From Bradyrhizobium nivariense (GTDB taxonomy: Bacteria; Pseudomonadota; Alphaproteobacteria; Rhizobiales; Xanthobacteraceae), in NCBI RefSeq assembly GCF_029846715.1, contig NZ_JARVWW010000011.1, positions 174,447-238,446 on the forward strand: DNA of 64,000 nt, given 5' to 3'. Shown here one piece after another: positions 27,157 to 35,288 of this stretch; position 1 is the first letter of the stretch; the number at the start of each line of letters is the position of its first letter. Made by a program: the position numbers and the translations under genes. The notes beneath the pieces were generated by a model that saw nothing but the letters and a program-made list of their open reading frames with translations, made no database searches and was not told the DNA's origin.

Positions 27157-28881
27157 CTAACGCACTGTCGTGACGCGGAAGACCTCGGGCACCGTCGTCA
27201 TCCCGACCCGGCATTTGGCGACCGCGTCCTCCAGCATCGTCGTCATGCCGCCGCGCATCGCGGCGGCATCGATCGAGTGGGAGTCGGTCTGCGGGCCGAT
27301 CAGCGTGCGCACCTCGTCGGACATCTCGAGGATTTCGAACACGCCGTTGCGGCCGCGATAGCCGGTGCCGCCGCAGCGTTCGCAGCCGCCGGCCTCGTGC
27401 ACGACCTCGCCGTACTTGAAACCGATCACCGCAAAGCGCGGATCCCTGGCAAGATCGGCCTCGGTCAGCGCGTGCGGCACCTTGCAACGGTCGCAGAGCA
27501 CGCGCACCAGGCGCTGCGCCACCACGGCGCGTAGCGTGGACTTCAGCAGGAATCCCTCGATGCCGAGATCAATCAGGCGCGGCACGGCCGCCGCGGCCGT
27601 CTCGGTGTGCAACGTCGTCAGCACGAGGTGGCCGGTCAGCGCCGCATGGATCGCGATATGCGCGGTCTCGGCGTCGCGGACCTCGCCAACCATGATCACG
27701 TCGGGGTCCTGGCGCACGAAGGCGCGCATCGCCGAGGCAAACGTCAGCCCGATCGACGGCTTGACCTGGGACTGGTTGATGCCGGCGATTTCGTACTCGA
27801 CGGGATCCTCGATGGTAAGAATTTTGCGCGTCGGCTCGTTGAGGATCGACAGCATGGTCGCAAGCGTCGTGGTCTTGCCGCTGCCGGTCGGGCCGGTGAC
27901 CACGATCATGCCGTGCGGCATCGCGAGCAGCCGCGTCATCGCGCTCTCGTCGCGCGCGGCGAGCCCGAGCTTGCTCATCTCCAGCAGGCCGCGGTCGCGC
28001 GGCAACAGGCGGATGACGGCGCTCTCGCCATGCTGCGTCGGCATGGTCGCGACGCGGACGTCGAGCTCGCTTCGCCCGACCCGCACGCGCGCCGCGCCGT
28101 CCTGCGGCAGACGCCGCTCGGCGATGTTAAGGCTGGCGAGAATCTTGATGCGCGAGATCAGCGCCTGCGGCGGGATGCCGTGCGGCGACGGCAGCGCGCG
28201 TAGCAAACCGTCGACGCGCATGCGCACCACGAGCCCGGCACGGAACGGCTCGACGTGAATGTCGCTGGCACGCAAGTCCACCGCGCGCTCCAGGAGATCG
28301 TTGAGCGCGCGCACCACCGGCGCGCCGCTGGCGAGATCGCGCAGGCTCTCGATGTCGTCGTCGGACTGCTGCGCAACGATCCTGCCGCTTCGATCGGCAT
28401 TTGCGTCGTCGGCCTCGGCCCGTTGATCGAGGACCGTCGTAATGTCCTCATATGACGCCACGACGACGTCGACCGGCGTTCCGAACACGATTTCGGCGGC
28501 GCGAATCGCCGCCGTGTCCGAGGGGTCGGCAACAGCCAGCCGAAAAAAATCATTCGAGGCACTGACATTCGAGGCACTGAAGGGGAAGATGGTGGATTCG
28601 CGCAGAAAGCGGCGCGAAAAGCCGTCGAGGCGAGGCGTGGCCGCGAGCAGCTGCGGAAGGCTCAGCCGCGGCAGGCCGAAATGATCGGACACTTCATCGG
28701 CGAACTCGGCTGCGGAAAGATCGGTGGCCTCCCACAATTCGCGCAAAGGGCGCGTGATCGCCGGATTGGCTGATTTGTCGGCATGAGATTGGGCATGGGC
28801 ATGCGCCCGCGGCGGCAGTGAGTACTTTTCCAGGAGGTGCTGCCGGAAGCTATCTGCGGAGCGGTCGCGCATCGCATTCAC
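27157..28881 (-). CDS. gspE: Type II secretion ATPase GspE
   Basis: About 574 residues. Walker A GPTGSGKTTT (near 330), the Asp box ILTIEDPVE, Walker B-like DVIMVGEVRDAET and the His-box LTTLHTETA are all present, as is the tetracysteine zinc site (CDRC ... CERCGG). It powers pseudopilus extension from the cytoplasm. The start is uncertain: GTG 28881 has AAGG 8 bases upstream, ATG 28872 and a TTG at 28911 are alternatives. It is the first gene of gspE-M and diverges from gspD, sharing a 129-base promoter region. Confidence 0.93.
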   Translation of the reverse strand: MNAMRDRSADSFRQHLLEKYSLPPRAHAHAQSHADKSANPAITRPLRELWEATDLSAAEFADEVSDHFGLPRLSLPQLLAATPRLDGFSRRFLRESTIFPFSASNVSASNDFFRLAVADPSDTAAIRAAEIVFGTPVDVVVASYEDITTVLDQRAEADDANADRSGRIVAQQSDDDIESLRDLASGAPVVRALNDLLERAVDLRASDIHVEPFRAGLVVRMRVDGLLRALPSPHGIPPQALISRIKILASLNIAERRLPQDGAARVRVGRSELDVRVATMPTQHGESAVIRLLPRDRGLLEMSKLGLAARDESAMTRLLAMPHGMIVVTGPTGSGKTTTLATMLSILNEPTRKILTIEDPVEYEIAGINQSQVKPSIGLTFASAMRAFVRQDPDVIMVGEVRDAETAHIAIHAALTGHLVLTTLHTETAAAAVPRLIDLGIEGFLLKSTLRAVVAQRLVRVLCDRCKVPHALTEADLARDPRFAVIGFKYGEVVHEAGGCERCGGTGYRGRNGVFEILEMSDEVRTLIGPQTDSHSIDAAAMRGGMTTMLEDAVAKCRVGMTTVPEVFRVTTVR

Positions 28882-28941
28882 AGCGTTGACCTTGTTACCT
28901 GAATGCAACAACTTCGGCGGGTTAAGGAAGGCCCTTTGCCC

Positions 28942-28969
28942 TTGACTTATTACTTAGCAAAAACATAAT
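28942..28969 (+). promoter_or_regulatory. Probable sigma-70 promoter of gspD
   Basis: TTGACT at 28942-28947 and CATAAT at 28964-28969 are separated by 16 bases, close to consensus, about 40 bases before the gspD ATG. This is the AT-richest spot in the gspE-gspD divergent gap. Confidence 0.6.
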
Positions 28970-29010
28970 CGTGGCGCAAATTATTGCGCGTCCGAACCAA
29001 GGGGGATCGG

Positions 29011-31395
29011 ATGCATATTTCTGTCACACTCAGAGTTGGTAGGCGTATTTTGTTTGAAGTGGTCCAGCCGCTTTTGCGCCTTCGCTCAGCGTTGACTGGA
29101 ACGTTCGTTCTGTTGTCGTCCACCTTCCTGCTCACGGCCTGCATCGTCACTGCCGACCAGTCGATCGAGGCGGATCCCAAGGATCCGCGCGCGCAGGACA
29201 TCGCCGACAAGGTCCGCTCCCTCGATCTTCAGCCGCGACAACCTGCGGATGCGGGGGCAAGCGGTATTGCGCAGGCGAAGGCGTCGAGGCCCGCGATCTA
29301 CCTCAGCGATGGTGCAACGCCGCAAGGCGGCGCGATTGCCGAGCGCGATGACGGCGGCGGCAGCGGCTACGACCTCAATTTCGAGAACGCGCCGGTCGCC
29401 ACCGTCGCAAAGGTCATCCTTGGTGACGTACTCAACGTCGGCTACACGATCGACCCCCGCGTGCAGGGGACAGTCACGCTTGCCTCGGTGCGCCCGGTCC
29501 CCAAGGCAGACGCGATCTACGTGCTGGAGAACGCGCTGCGCATGTCCGGCGTGGCGCTGGTACGCGACCGCACCGGCTACCGCCTACTGCCGGCGCCGGA
29601 AGCCGGTCCCGGCGGCATCGATCGCTCCGCCAATGCCGCAGCCGGCCAGGGCATCACGGTGGTGCCGCTGCGCTATGTCTCGGCCCAGAACATCTTCAAG
29701 CTGCTCGATGCCTTCGGCGTGAAGGCCTCGACCATGCGTCCCGACAGTGCCCGCAACACGCTGATGGTCAGCGGCAGCGGTACCGACCGGGCGACCGCGG
29801 TCGACACCATCCTCTCCTTCGACGCCGACTGGATGCGCGGGCAATCGGTCGGCATCTTCCCGGTGCGCAACTCCACGCCCGAGCCGCTGATCTCCGAGAT
29901 GGAAAAGATCATGGATTCGGGCGAAGGCGGCCTGAGCCAGAGCGTGGTGAAATTCCAACCCATCGGCCGCCTCAACTCGATCCTGGTCGTCAGCCAGAAG
30001 CCGGAATACCTCAAGCGCGCGCAGGTGTGGATCGCGCGGCTCGACCGCTCCGACACGGATGGCCTGAACCTGAAATCCTATCCGCTGCGCTATGGCAATT
30101 CCAAAGCGGTGGTGGCGCTGCTGAACGAGATCCTGTTCAGCCAGAGCGCCACCAGCAGCTCCTCGCTCGACAATTCCGCGAGCCAGATCTCGCCCGGCTC
30201 GGGCATCGCGACGTCCTCGTCCGGGACCAACCCGATCGCCTCGCTCAGCGCACTTCCGACCGCGGCCGCGGGCGCCGCGACCCCGGTCACCGGTGCTCCC
30301 GGCTCGTCGCTGGGCGCGCGTCCCGCCCCCGCGGCGGCCGGCATCCCCGGCCAGGACAACGGCTCCGGTTCGCTGCTCGGCTCGGGCGCGAAGCCCGCCA
30401 CCAATGCGATCCTCCAGAACGTGCGGATCACCGCCGACGTCACCAACAACGCGGTGCTGGTCTATGCCAACGCGGACTCGCAACGTGTCGTCGAGCAGAC
30501 GATCCGGCAGATCGACCGGCCGCAGCGCCAGATCGCGATCGAAGCGACGATTGCCGAGGTGACGCTGAACGACCAGTTGAACTACGGCGTGCAGTTCTTC
30601 CTTGCCAGCAAGCAGGGCTCGATCTCCAACACCATCTCGGGCATCAGCAATTCGAGCACCATCGGCAGCAACATCGAGGGGACGAGCAACGCGGTCAACG
30701 CCGCGGCGGGCGCGCTGCTCGGCCGCGCGCTGCCGGGCTTCAACTTCCTGATCGGCGCCGAGAACTCGCCGCGCGTCGTGCTCGATGCGCTGCACGGCGT
30801 CACCAACGTCAAGGTGCTGTCGAACCCTTCGCTCGTGGTGCTGGACAACCAGGCGGCGACCCTTCAGGTCGGCGACCAGGTGCCGTTCTCGACCGGCACC
30901 GCGACCGTGCTGACCGCCAACAACACCGTGGTCAACACCATCGACTACAAGAACACCGGCATCATCCTGCGCGTGCTGCCGCGCGCCAACGCCAACGGCA
31001 ATGTCGTGCTCGACATCGAGCAGGAAATCTCGAGCGTGGCCGCCGGCAGCGCCAACTCGCTGACGCCGACGATTTCGCAGCGCCGGGTGAAGAGCTCGAT
31101 CGCGGTGACCAGCGGGCAGACCGTGCTGCTCGCCGGCCTGATCAGCGAGACCGAGAACAGGCAGCGCCAGGGCCTGCCGATCCTGGATTCCATTCCCGGC
31201 GTGGGCGATGCCTTCTCGCATCAGACCACCGCGCGTGCCCGTACCGAGCTGATCCTGTTCATCCGCCCGACCGTCATCAAGGACGGCGTCGATGCGCATG
31301 TCATCGCCGAGGAAATGCGCAGCAAGATGAACAGCCGCCTGGTCGGCACCAGCAATCCCGTGGTCACCGTGAGCCCGCCCAAGGCGGCGCGCTGA
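29011..31395 (+). CDS. gspD: Type II secretion secretin GspD, lipoprotein form
   Basis: ATG 29011 has AAGGGGG 5 bases upstream and is preferred over 28984. The 794-residue protein begins with a basic region and hydrophobic core ending LLTAC (Cys44), a lipobox for signal peptidase II; residue +2 is Ile, not Asp, so outer-membrane sorting is expected. Then come the N0 domain (YDLNFENAPVATVAK...), N1-N3 repeats with a Ser/Ala/Gly-rich insertion around 390-460, and the secretin core (VPFSTGTATV, NTGIILRVLPR, LLAGLIS). Usual secretins are not lipidated and need a pilotin; a lipidated one could self-pilot. Confidence 0.92.
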   Translation: MHISVTLRVGRRILFEVVQPLLRLRSALTGTFVLLSSTFLLTACIVTADQSIEADPKDPRAQDIADKVRSLDLQPRQPADAGASGIAQAKASRPAIYLSDGATPQGGAIAERDDGGGSGYDLNFENAPVATVAKVILGDVLNVGYTIDPRVQGTVTLASVRPVPKADAIYVLENALRMSGVALVRDRTGYRLLPAPEAGPGGIDRSANAAAGQGITVVPLRYVSAQNIFKLLDAFGVKASTMRPDSARNTLMVSGSGTDRATAVDTILSFDADWMRGQSVGIFPVRNSTPEPLISEMEKIMDSGEGGLSQSVVKFQPIGRLNSILVVSQKPEYLKRAQVWIARLDRSDTDGLNLKSYPLRYGNSKAVVALLNEILFSQSATSSSSLDNSASQISPGSGIATSSSGTNPIASLSALPTAAAGAATPVTGAPGSSLGARPAPAAAGIPGQDNGSGSLLGSGAKPATNAILQNVRITADVTNNAVLVYANADSQRVVEQTIRQIDRPQRQIAIEATIAEVTLNDQLNYGVQFFLASKQGSISNTISGISNSSTIGSNIEGTSNAVNAAAGALLGRALPGFNFLIGAENSPRVVLDALHGVTNVKVLSNPSLVVLDNQAATLQVGDQVPFSTGTATVLTANNTVVNTIDYKNTGIILRVLPRANANGNVVLDIEQEISSVAAGSANSLTPTISQRRVKSSIAVTSGQTVLLAGLISETENRQRQGLPILDSIPGVGDAFSHQTTARARTELILFIRPTVIKDGVDAHVIAEEMRSKMNSRLVGTSNPVVTVSPPKAAR

Positions 31396-31402
31396 CGGCG
31401 TG

Positions 31403-31996
31403 ATGGATCAGGCCGCGAATGACGGGGCGGGCCCTCCGCTCGCGCTCAGCCTCGCGCTGCTGCTAGGTGTGTTCGCAAGCCTCCTCGCCGCGCCGGGGGC
31501 GGAGGGCCTGTACGGTGCGTTCCTCGCCGCCCTGATGCTCGCAGTCGCGACGAACGATGCCCGTCATTATCTCATTCCGAACGAGCTGACGGGCGCGGCC
31601 TTCGCGCTCGCTTTGCTGCGCGCCGGCGCGTTCGCGCTGGAGACGGGCGCCGAGGCGCTGCTCTGGGCGGTTGTCCGCGCCGGTTCTGTCGCACTCCCGC
31701 TGCTGCTGCTGATGCTGCTCTACCGGCGCTGGCGCGGCCGCGACGGGCTCGGGCTCGGCGACGTCAAGCTCGCCGCGGTCTGCGGCGCCTGGCTCGATCT
31801 CGCGACCGTGGCCGCGGTGATCGAGCTTGCGGCGCTGCTCGCGATCGGCGCCTATGTCGCCAGTGCTGCGCTGCGAAGAGAGCGGCTCCGCGCCACGGCA
31901 TTCCTGCCGTTCGGGCTATTCCTGGCGCCGGCGATCTGGATCGGCTGGTTGGGCGAGAGCTGGTACACCCACTGGCTCGGCGGCTGGCCGGGCTAA
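31403..31996 (+). CDS. gspO: Prepilin peptidase (A24 family, minimal form)
   Basis: About 197 residues, polytopic. The catalytic aspartates are visible in ATNDARHYLIPNEL and in GLGDVKLAA, the GxGD motif of A24 peptidases. The N-terminal methyltransferase domain and zinc cysteines of classical PilD/GspO are absent, so it resembles CpaA-type minimal enzymes. It should process the GspG-K leaders. It follows gspD by 7 bases and is likely cotranscribed; GTG 31400 is an alternative start. Its TAA stop is formed by the first bases of the repeat element at 31994. Confidence 0.85.
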   Translation: MDQAANDGAGPPLALSLALLLGVFASLLAAPGAEGLYGAFLAALMLAVATNDARHYLIPNELTGAAFALALLRAGAFALETGAEALLWAVVRAGSVALPLLLLMLLYRRWRGRDGLGLGDVKLAAVCGAWLDLATVAAVIELAALLAIGAYVASAALRRERLRATAFLPFGLFLAPAIWIGWLGESWYTHWLGGWPG

Positions 31997-32097
31997 AGCG
32001 CGATGAGATGAGGATGAATCATCATCGCGCTTTAGGTTGTTGTTTGAGCATGATCTTTTCGGAAAACCGCTTCGCACTTTTCCGGATCATGCTTTAG
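31994..32097. repeat. ~103-bp palindromic intergenic repeat, copy 1
   Basis: Starts taaagcgcgatga and ends catgctttag. Two hairpins are visible: a 13-bp stem with ends taaagcgcgatga/tcatcgcgcttta, then agcatgatc...gatcatgct with an internal bulge. The second copy is at 40172-40273 and differs only in the first loop by 2 bases. The first three bases serve as the stop codon of the prepilin peptidase. It may act as a bidirectional terminator or mRNA stabiliser. Confidence 0.92.
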
Positions 32098-32337
32098 GAT
32101 GATCCGGTCAAGCGTCATCCCGAGGCGCGCTCTGCAAAAAAACGCGAAAACAACCCCATGCACAGTAGATGGGGTCAACGATATCAATGACTTGAGTGCC
32201 GGCAAACAAACGCTTTCGGATTTTACAAAGCCCTTTGACTCGTCGGGCAAAACACCGGCATGATGTCATCCTGGCGATAGCCCACCGCCCTCGTACCGAG
32301 CGCGGCCGATAGCGCGCCTTTCGTCAGGTGCCGGGGA
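32098..32337. other. Intergenic stretch after palindromic repeat
   Basis: About 240 bases with no supported gene; a 72-codon frame on the minus strand is mostly repeat sequence. It contains copy 2 of the 25-bp dispersed repeat. Confidence 0.6.
32143..32167. repeat. 25-bp dispersed intergenic repeat, copy 2
   Basis: Identical to 5802-5826 over all 25 bases and again preceded by an A-rich run. It is followed by gatgggg, which can pair with the internal cccc of the repeat. Confidence 0.85.
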
Positions 32338-32853
32338 TCAGTGCTCGCGGCTCGGCGCCCATTCCAGCGCACGCAGGCGGGCCTGGGCGACCTCTCCGCG
32401 CGTCATCTTGGTGGTGACGGCATCGCGGATCCGGGCCCGCGCCTCGCGCGCCGGCCGCGGCGCTGCGGCCGTCGACAGGTTCAGCCATTTCGAGGCCTCC
32501 ACGATGTCCCGAGGTACGCCGAAGCCGCGGTCATAGAGCAGGCCCAGGGAATATTGGGCGCGGCTGTCGCCCTGCTCAGCCGCCCGCCGGTACCACATCG
32601 CGGCTTCCGTGTAGTTCTGCGGCACGCCGCGGCCGGTCTCGAACAGGAAGCCGAGATAGGACTGCGCAGCCGCATTGCCCCGCTCGGCGAGCGGGATGAA
32701 GATGCGCGAAGCCGTCACATAGTCCTGGCGCTGAAAGGCAGAGACGCCCTGGCGGAACGACTGGGCATGTGCCGGGATTGCGGGCGTCAGCGTCACGAGC
32801 AGCACGAGAATGACGGTGCACCCCCATCCCGCCCGTCGCGAAAAGCCGCGCAT
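32338..32853 (-). CDS. Exported Sel1-repeat protein
   Basis: ATG 32853 is chosen because it begins a clean signal peptide (MRGFSRRAGWGCTVILVLL... ending AHAQ); longer frames to 32910 or 33003 add unlike sequence. The mature part holds two or three Sel1/TPR-like helical repeats with the AAQSYLGFLFETGRGVPQNY and AQYSLGLLYDRGFGVPRD pattern, then a basic helix. Total 171 residues. Sel1 proteins mediate protein-protein contacts in the periplasm or at the surface. No operon partner is evident; it lies between two terminator-like elements. Confidence 0.78.
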   Translation of the reverse strand: MRGFSRRAGWGCTVILVLLVTLTPAIPAHAQSFRQGVSAFQRQDYVTASRIFIPLAERGNAAAQSYLGFLFETGRGVPQNYTEAAMWYRRAAEQGDSRAQYSLGLLYDRGFGVPRDIVEASKWLNLSTAAAPRPAREARARIRDAVTTKMTRGEVAQARLRALEWAPSREH

Positions 32854-32984
32854 TGATCCCTGCGGCTCCGCGCGGCAATACCCCGGATCCTGGCTGTCGA
32901 GGGTCTCCATCCCACCGGCTCTCCTTGCATGTGCTGCCAGATTAGTCGGTGGGTATCCCGAAATCCATAGCGGGTGACGGGCAC

Positions 32985-33016
32985 AAAAAAGCTCCGGGCG
33001 CATCGCGCCCGGAGCT
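32985..33016 (-). terminator. Rho-independent terminator of the beta-helix gene pair
   Basis: An 11-bp perfect stem (32990-33000 with 33006-33016, 5-base loop) is followed on the minus strand by six T residues (32985-32990 as A on the plus strand). It lies 18 bases after the stop of the 33034 gene. Confidence 0.88.
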
Positions 33017-33033
33017 CGTCGATTGGACCAGGC

Positions 33034-33882
33034 CTAGTGATATCCGCCGGCGGTGCCCGGCGTCGTGTCGGGGGCGTTGCCGTTGATCTGGTTGTCCAGA
33101 TACGACAGCACGGTGCCGGAGGTCGCTGCCCCCAGATTGTTGACGATCATCGACCGGCCGATGCGCCCCGAGGCGGCACCGCTCAAAGCGAAGCCCGTGC
33201 TCAGATTCTCCGAGATGTTGCTGTTGTTGACCTGGACGTTGGAGGTCCCCAGCACGTTCAGCCCGATGAAGTTCTTGTGGATGGCCGTGTTGTTGATCGT
33301 GGACCGCGAGCTGCCGCCATTCGTGTTGATCTGAACGCCGGCGCCGTCGGCCGCGGTGCCGTTGTGCGAGATCACGCTGTCGCGGATCATGAGCATCGAG
33401 TTGAAGTTCGACGGGTTGACGAAGATTCCGACGCCGCCTGCGCTGTTGAAGTTCCTGATGAAGCAATGCTCGATGAGGACGGATGCAGCCTGCAGGACGT
33501 TGACGCCCTTGATCCCGGTTCCGGCGCCGTCGATGTCAAGGCCGCGCAGCACGACGTGATCCGTCGCGGCGGCGTTGACGATGAAGCCCGTGGTTCCGGC
33601 GGCCAGCACGCCGCCGACCGTGCCTTCGCAGTAGATCGAGATCGCCTTGGTAATGGTGAGCGTGCCGAAGCCTGCGGAATCGAGACAGTTGATCTCGCCG
33701 CCCGCCGCCGTCTTCGAGATCGCGCCGGCGAAGGTCTTGCACGGTGCGGTGCGGCTGCAGGGATTGACGTCATCGCCGACGCCCGAAACCCAGGTCCGGG
33801 TCGCCTGGGCGTGAGCCGATTGCGACGTGGCGAACGGTAAGAGCAGTCCCGCCATGAGAGCCCATAGAGCAATGCGACGCAT
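33034..33882 (-). CDS. Secreted right-handed beta-helix protein, paralogue A
   Basis: 282 residues. A Sec signal peptide ends near AHAQ. The mature N-terminus has WVSGVGDD.NPCSRTAPCKTF, found in many bacterial secreted beta-helix proteins, with cysteine pairs probably disulfide bonded. The rest is repeated ILV/N-rich coils (VLRGLDIDG, VLIEHCFIRNF, MLMIRDSVISHNG) typical of right-handed parallel beta-helix folds that often bind or cleave polysaccharides; no pectate-lyase catalytic site is evident. It has a GGAGG ribosome site 7 bases upstream, is 70 bases downstream of its twin and is followed by a strong terminator. It is a candidate substrate of the nearby T2SS. Confidence 0.8.
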   Translation of the reverse strand: MRRIALWALMAGLLLPFATSQSAHAQATRTWVSGVGDDVNPCSRTAPCKTFAGAISKTAAGGEINCLDSAGFGTLTITKAISIYCEGTVGGVLAAGTTGFIVNAAATDHVVLRGLDIDGAGTGIKGVNVLQAASVLIEHCFIRNFNSAGGVGIFVNPSNFNSMLMIRDSVISHNGTAADGAGVQINTNGGSSRSTINNTAIHKNFIGLNVLGTSNVQVNNSNISENLSTGFALSGAASGRIGRSMIVNNLGAATSGTVLSYLDNQINGNAPDTTPGTAGGYH

Positions 33883-33952
33883 TTTGAACCTCCAAAATTG
33901 AACTGAAAAAATTCCCTGTCGTCATGCAGAAGATTCCTCGGGACGCACGGAG

Positions 33953-34801
33953 CTAGTGATACCCGCCTGCGGTTCCCGGCGTCGTGTCGGGGGCGTTGCC
34001 GTTGATCTCGTTGTCCAGATACGACAGCACGCTGCCGGAGGTCGCCGCTCCGAGATTGTTGACGATCATCGACCGGCCGATGCGCGCCGAGGCGGCACCG
34101 CTCAAGGCGAAGCCAGTGCTCAGATTCTCCGAGATGTTGCTGTTGTTGACCTGGACGTTGGAGGTCCCCAGCACGTTCAGCCCGACGAAGTTCTTGTTGA
34201 TGGCCGTGTTGTTGATCGTGGCGCGGGAGCTGCCGCCGTTCGTGTTGATCTGAACGCCGGCGCCGTCGGCCGCGGTGCCGTTGTGCGAGATCACGCTGTC
34301 GCGGATCATGAGCATCGAGTTGAAGTTCGACGGGTTGACGAAGATTCCGACGCCGCCTGCGCTGTTGAAGTCCCTGATGAAGCAATGCTCGATGACCACC
34401 GAGGCCGCCTGCAGGACATTGATGCCCTTGAGACCGGTACCGCCACCTTCGATGTCCAGACCGCGAAGCACGACATGATCGGTCGCCGCGGCATTGACGT
34501 TGATGCCGTTGGTGCCCGACGCCAGAATGCTCCCGACGACGCCTTCGCAGTAGATCGAGATCGCCTTGACAATGGTCACCGCGCCGTAGCCCGCGGGATC
34601 GAGACAGTTGATTTCACCACCCGCCGCCGTCTTCGAGATCGCACCGGCAAAGGTCTTGCAGGGCGCGGTGCGGCTGCACGGGTTGGCGTCATCGCCCACG
34701 CCGGAAACCCAGGTTCTGGTGGCTTGGGCGTGAGCCGGTTGCGACGCAATCAATGTTACGAACAATCCTGCAATCAGGGCCCAGAGTGCAATTCGACGCA
34801 T
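33953..34801 (-). CDS. Secreted right-handed beta-helix protein, paralogue B
   Basis: A tandem duplicate of the 33034 gene, also 282 residues. ATG 34801 is used because it starts the signal peptide MRRIALWALIAGLF...AHAQ; a longer frame to 34957 only adds upstream sequence. The C-terminal half is nearly identical to paralogue A, with an uninterrupted 132-base identical block, while the signal peptide and N-terminal coils differ by many mostly synonymous bases. That mosaic suggests gene conversion. It is first in the pair and no terminator separates them, so both are probably on one transcript. Confidence 0.8.
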   Translation of the reverse strand: MRRIALWALIAGLFVTLIASQPAHAQATRTWVSGVGDDANPCSRTAPCKTFAGAISKTAAGGEINCLDPAGYGAVTIVKAISIYCEGVVGSILASGTNGINVNAAATDHVVLRGLDIEGGGTGLKGINVLQAASVVIEHCFIRDFNSAGGVGIFVNPSNFNSMLMIRDSVISHNGTAADGAGVQINTNGGSSRATINNTAINKNFVGLNVLGTSNVQVNNSNISENLSTGFALSGAASARIGRSMIVNNLGAATSGSVLSYLDNEINGNAPDTTPGTAGGYH

Positions 34802-35288
34802 TTCTTCCTCCCAAATTAAGCTGAAATCGGCAGCTAGTTGCCATGCACAAGTCTTCGCTGCCCTAGCCTGCGCGTCGCGCAGCCCTACGGCATCACTTTC
34901 CAGGTTTCGCTGAAACTCCCCCCGCCGCTTTGGGCGCTCGCAAATAAGGCCTCGCAAATAAGGCCTTCGTATTGAAATTCTATTGGGTACGCAACGCTAC
35001 TGGGAAAAACGGATGCAGACTTCTTGGCACTTCCCCATCGCGCAACTGTTGCGCGACGGACCGCGGATCTTCTAGTGGTCGCGCCGGGTCAGGCAAGGTT
35101 CAATTTGACGTGCTTTTTTTATCTTCCGGGACTTGCCCGCGACGTCTCGAACATAGTCCATGGTGGCAGTCGGCACCAACGGATCGTACGAGTGTCGTGC
35201 AAGCCCCACGATTGCGACGTTACACGCAAGCTGTGACAGAAATGACCGCGCCGAGCTGCGTCGTTTGGACGCGACGCGATCCACGCCG
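34802..35288. other. 487-base intergenic region upstream of the beta-helix pair
   Basis: No supported gene; short frames here show no protein-like features. It should hold the promoter of the beta-helix pair (minus strand) and the trailer of the metalloprotease gene. A perfect palindrome GCGCAAC-T-GTTGCGC at 35040-35054 could be an operator. The base composition is lower in GC than the neighbours, and a 14-bp tandem duplication sits at 34937-34964. Confidence 0.55.
34937..34964. repeat. Perfect 14-bp tandem duplication
   Basis: ctcgcaaataaggc occurs twice in direct succession (34937-34950 and 34951-34964), about 135-165 bases upstream of the paralogue B start codon, in the probable promoter region. 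Confidence 0.88.

Noticed and set aside
29584..31299. A 571-codon minus-strand open frame
   Set aside because: Antisense to gspD, which has clear secretin domains on the other strand.
32032..32250. A 72-codon minus-strand frame as a small gene
   Set aside because: Most of it is the palindromic repeat and the 25-bp repeat; no ribosome site.
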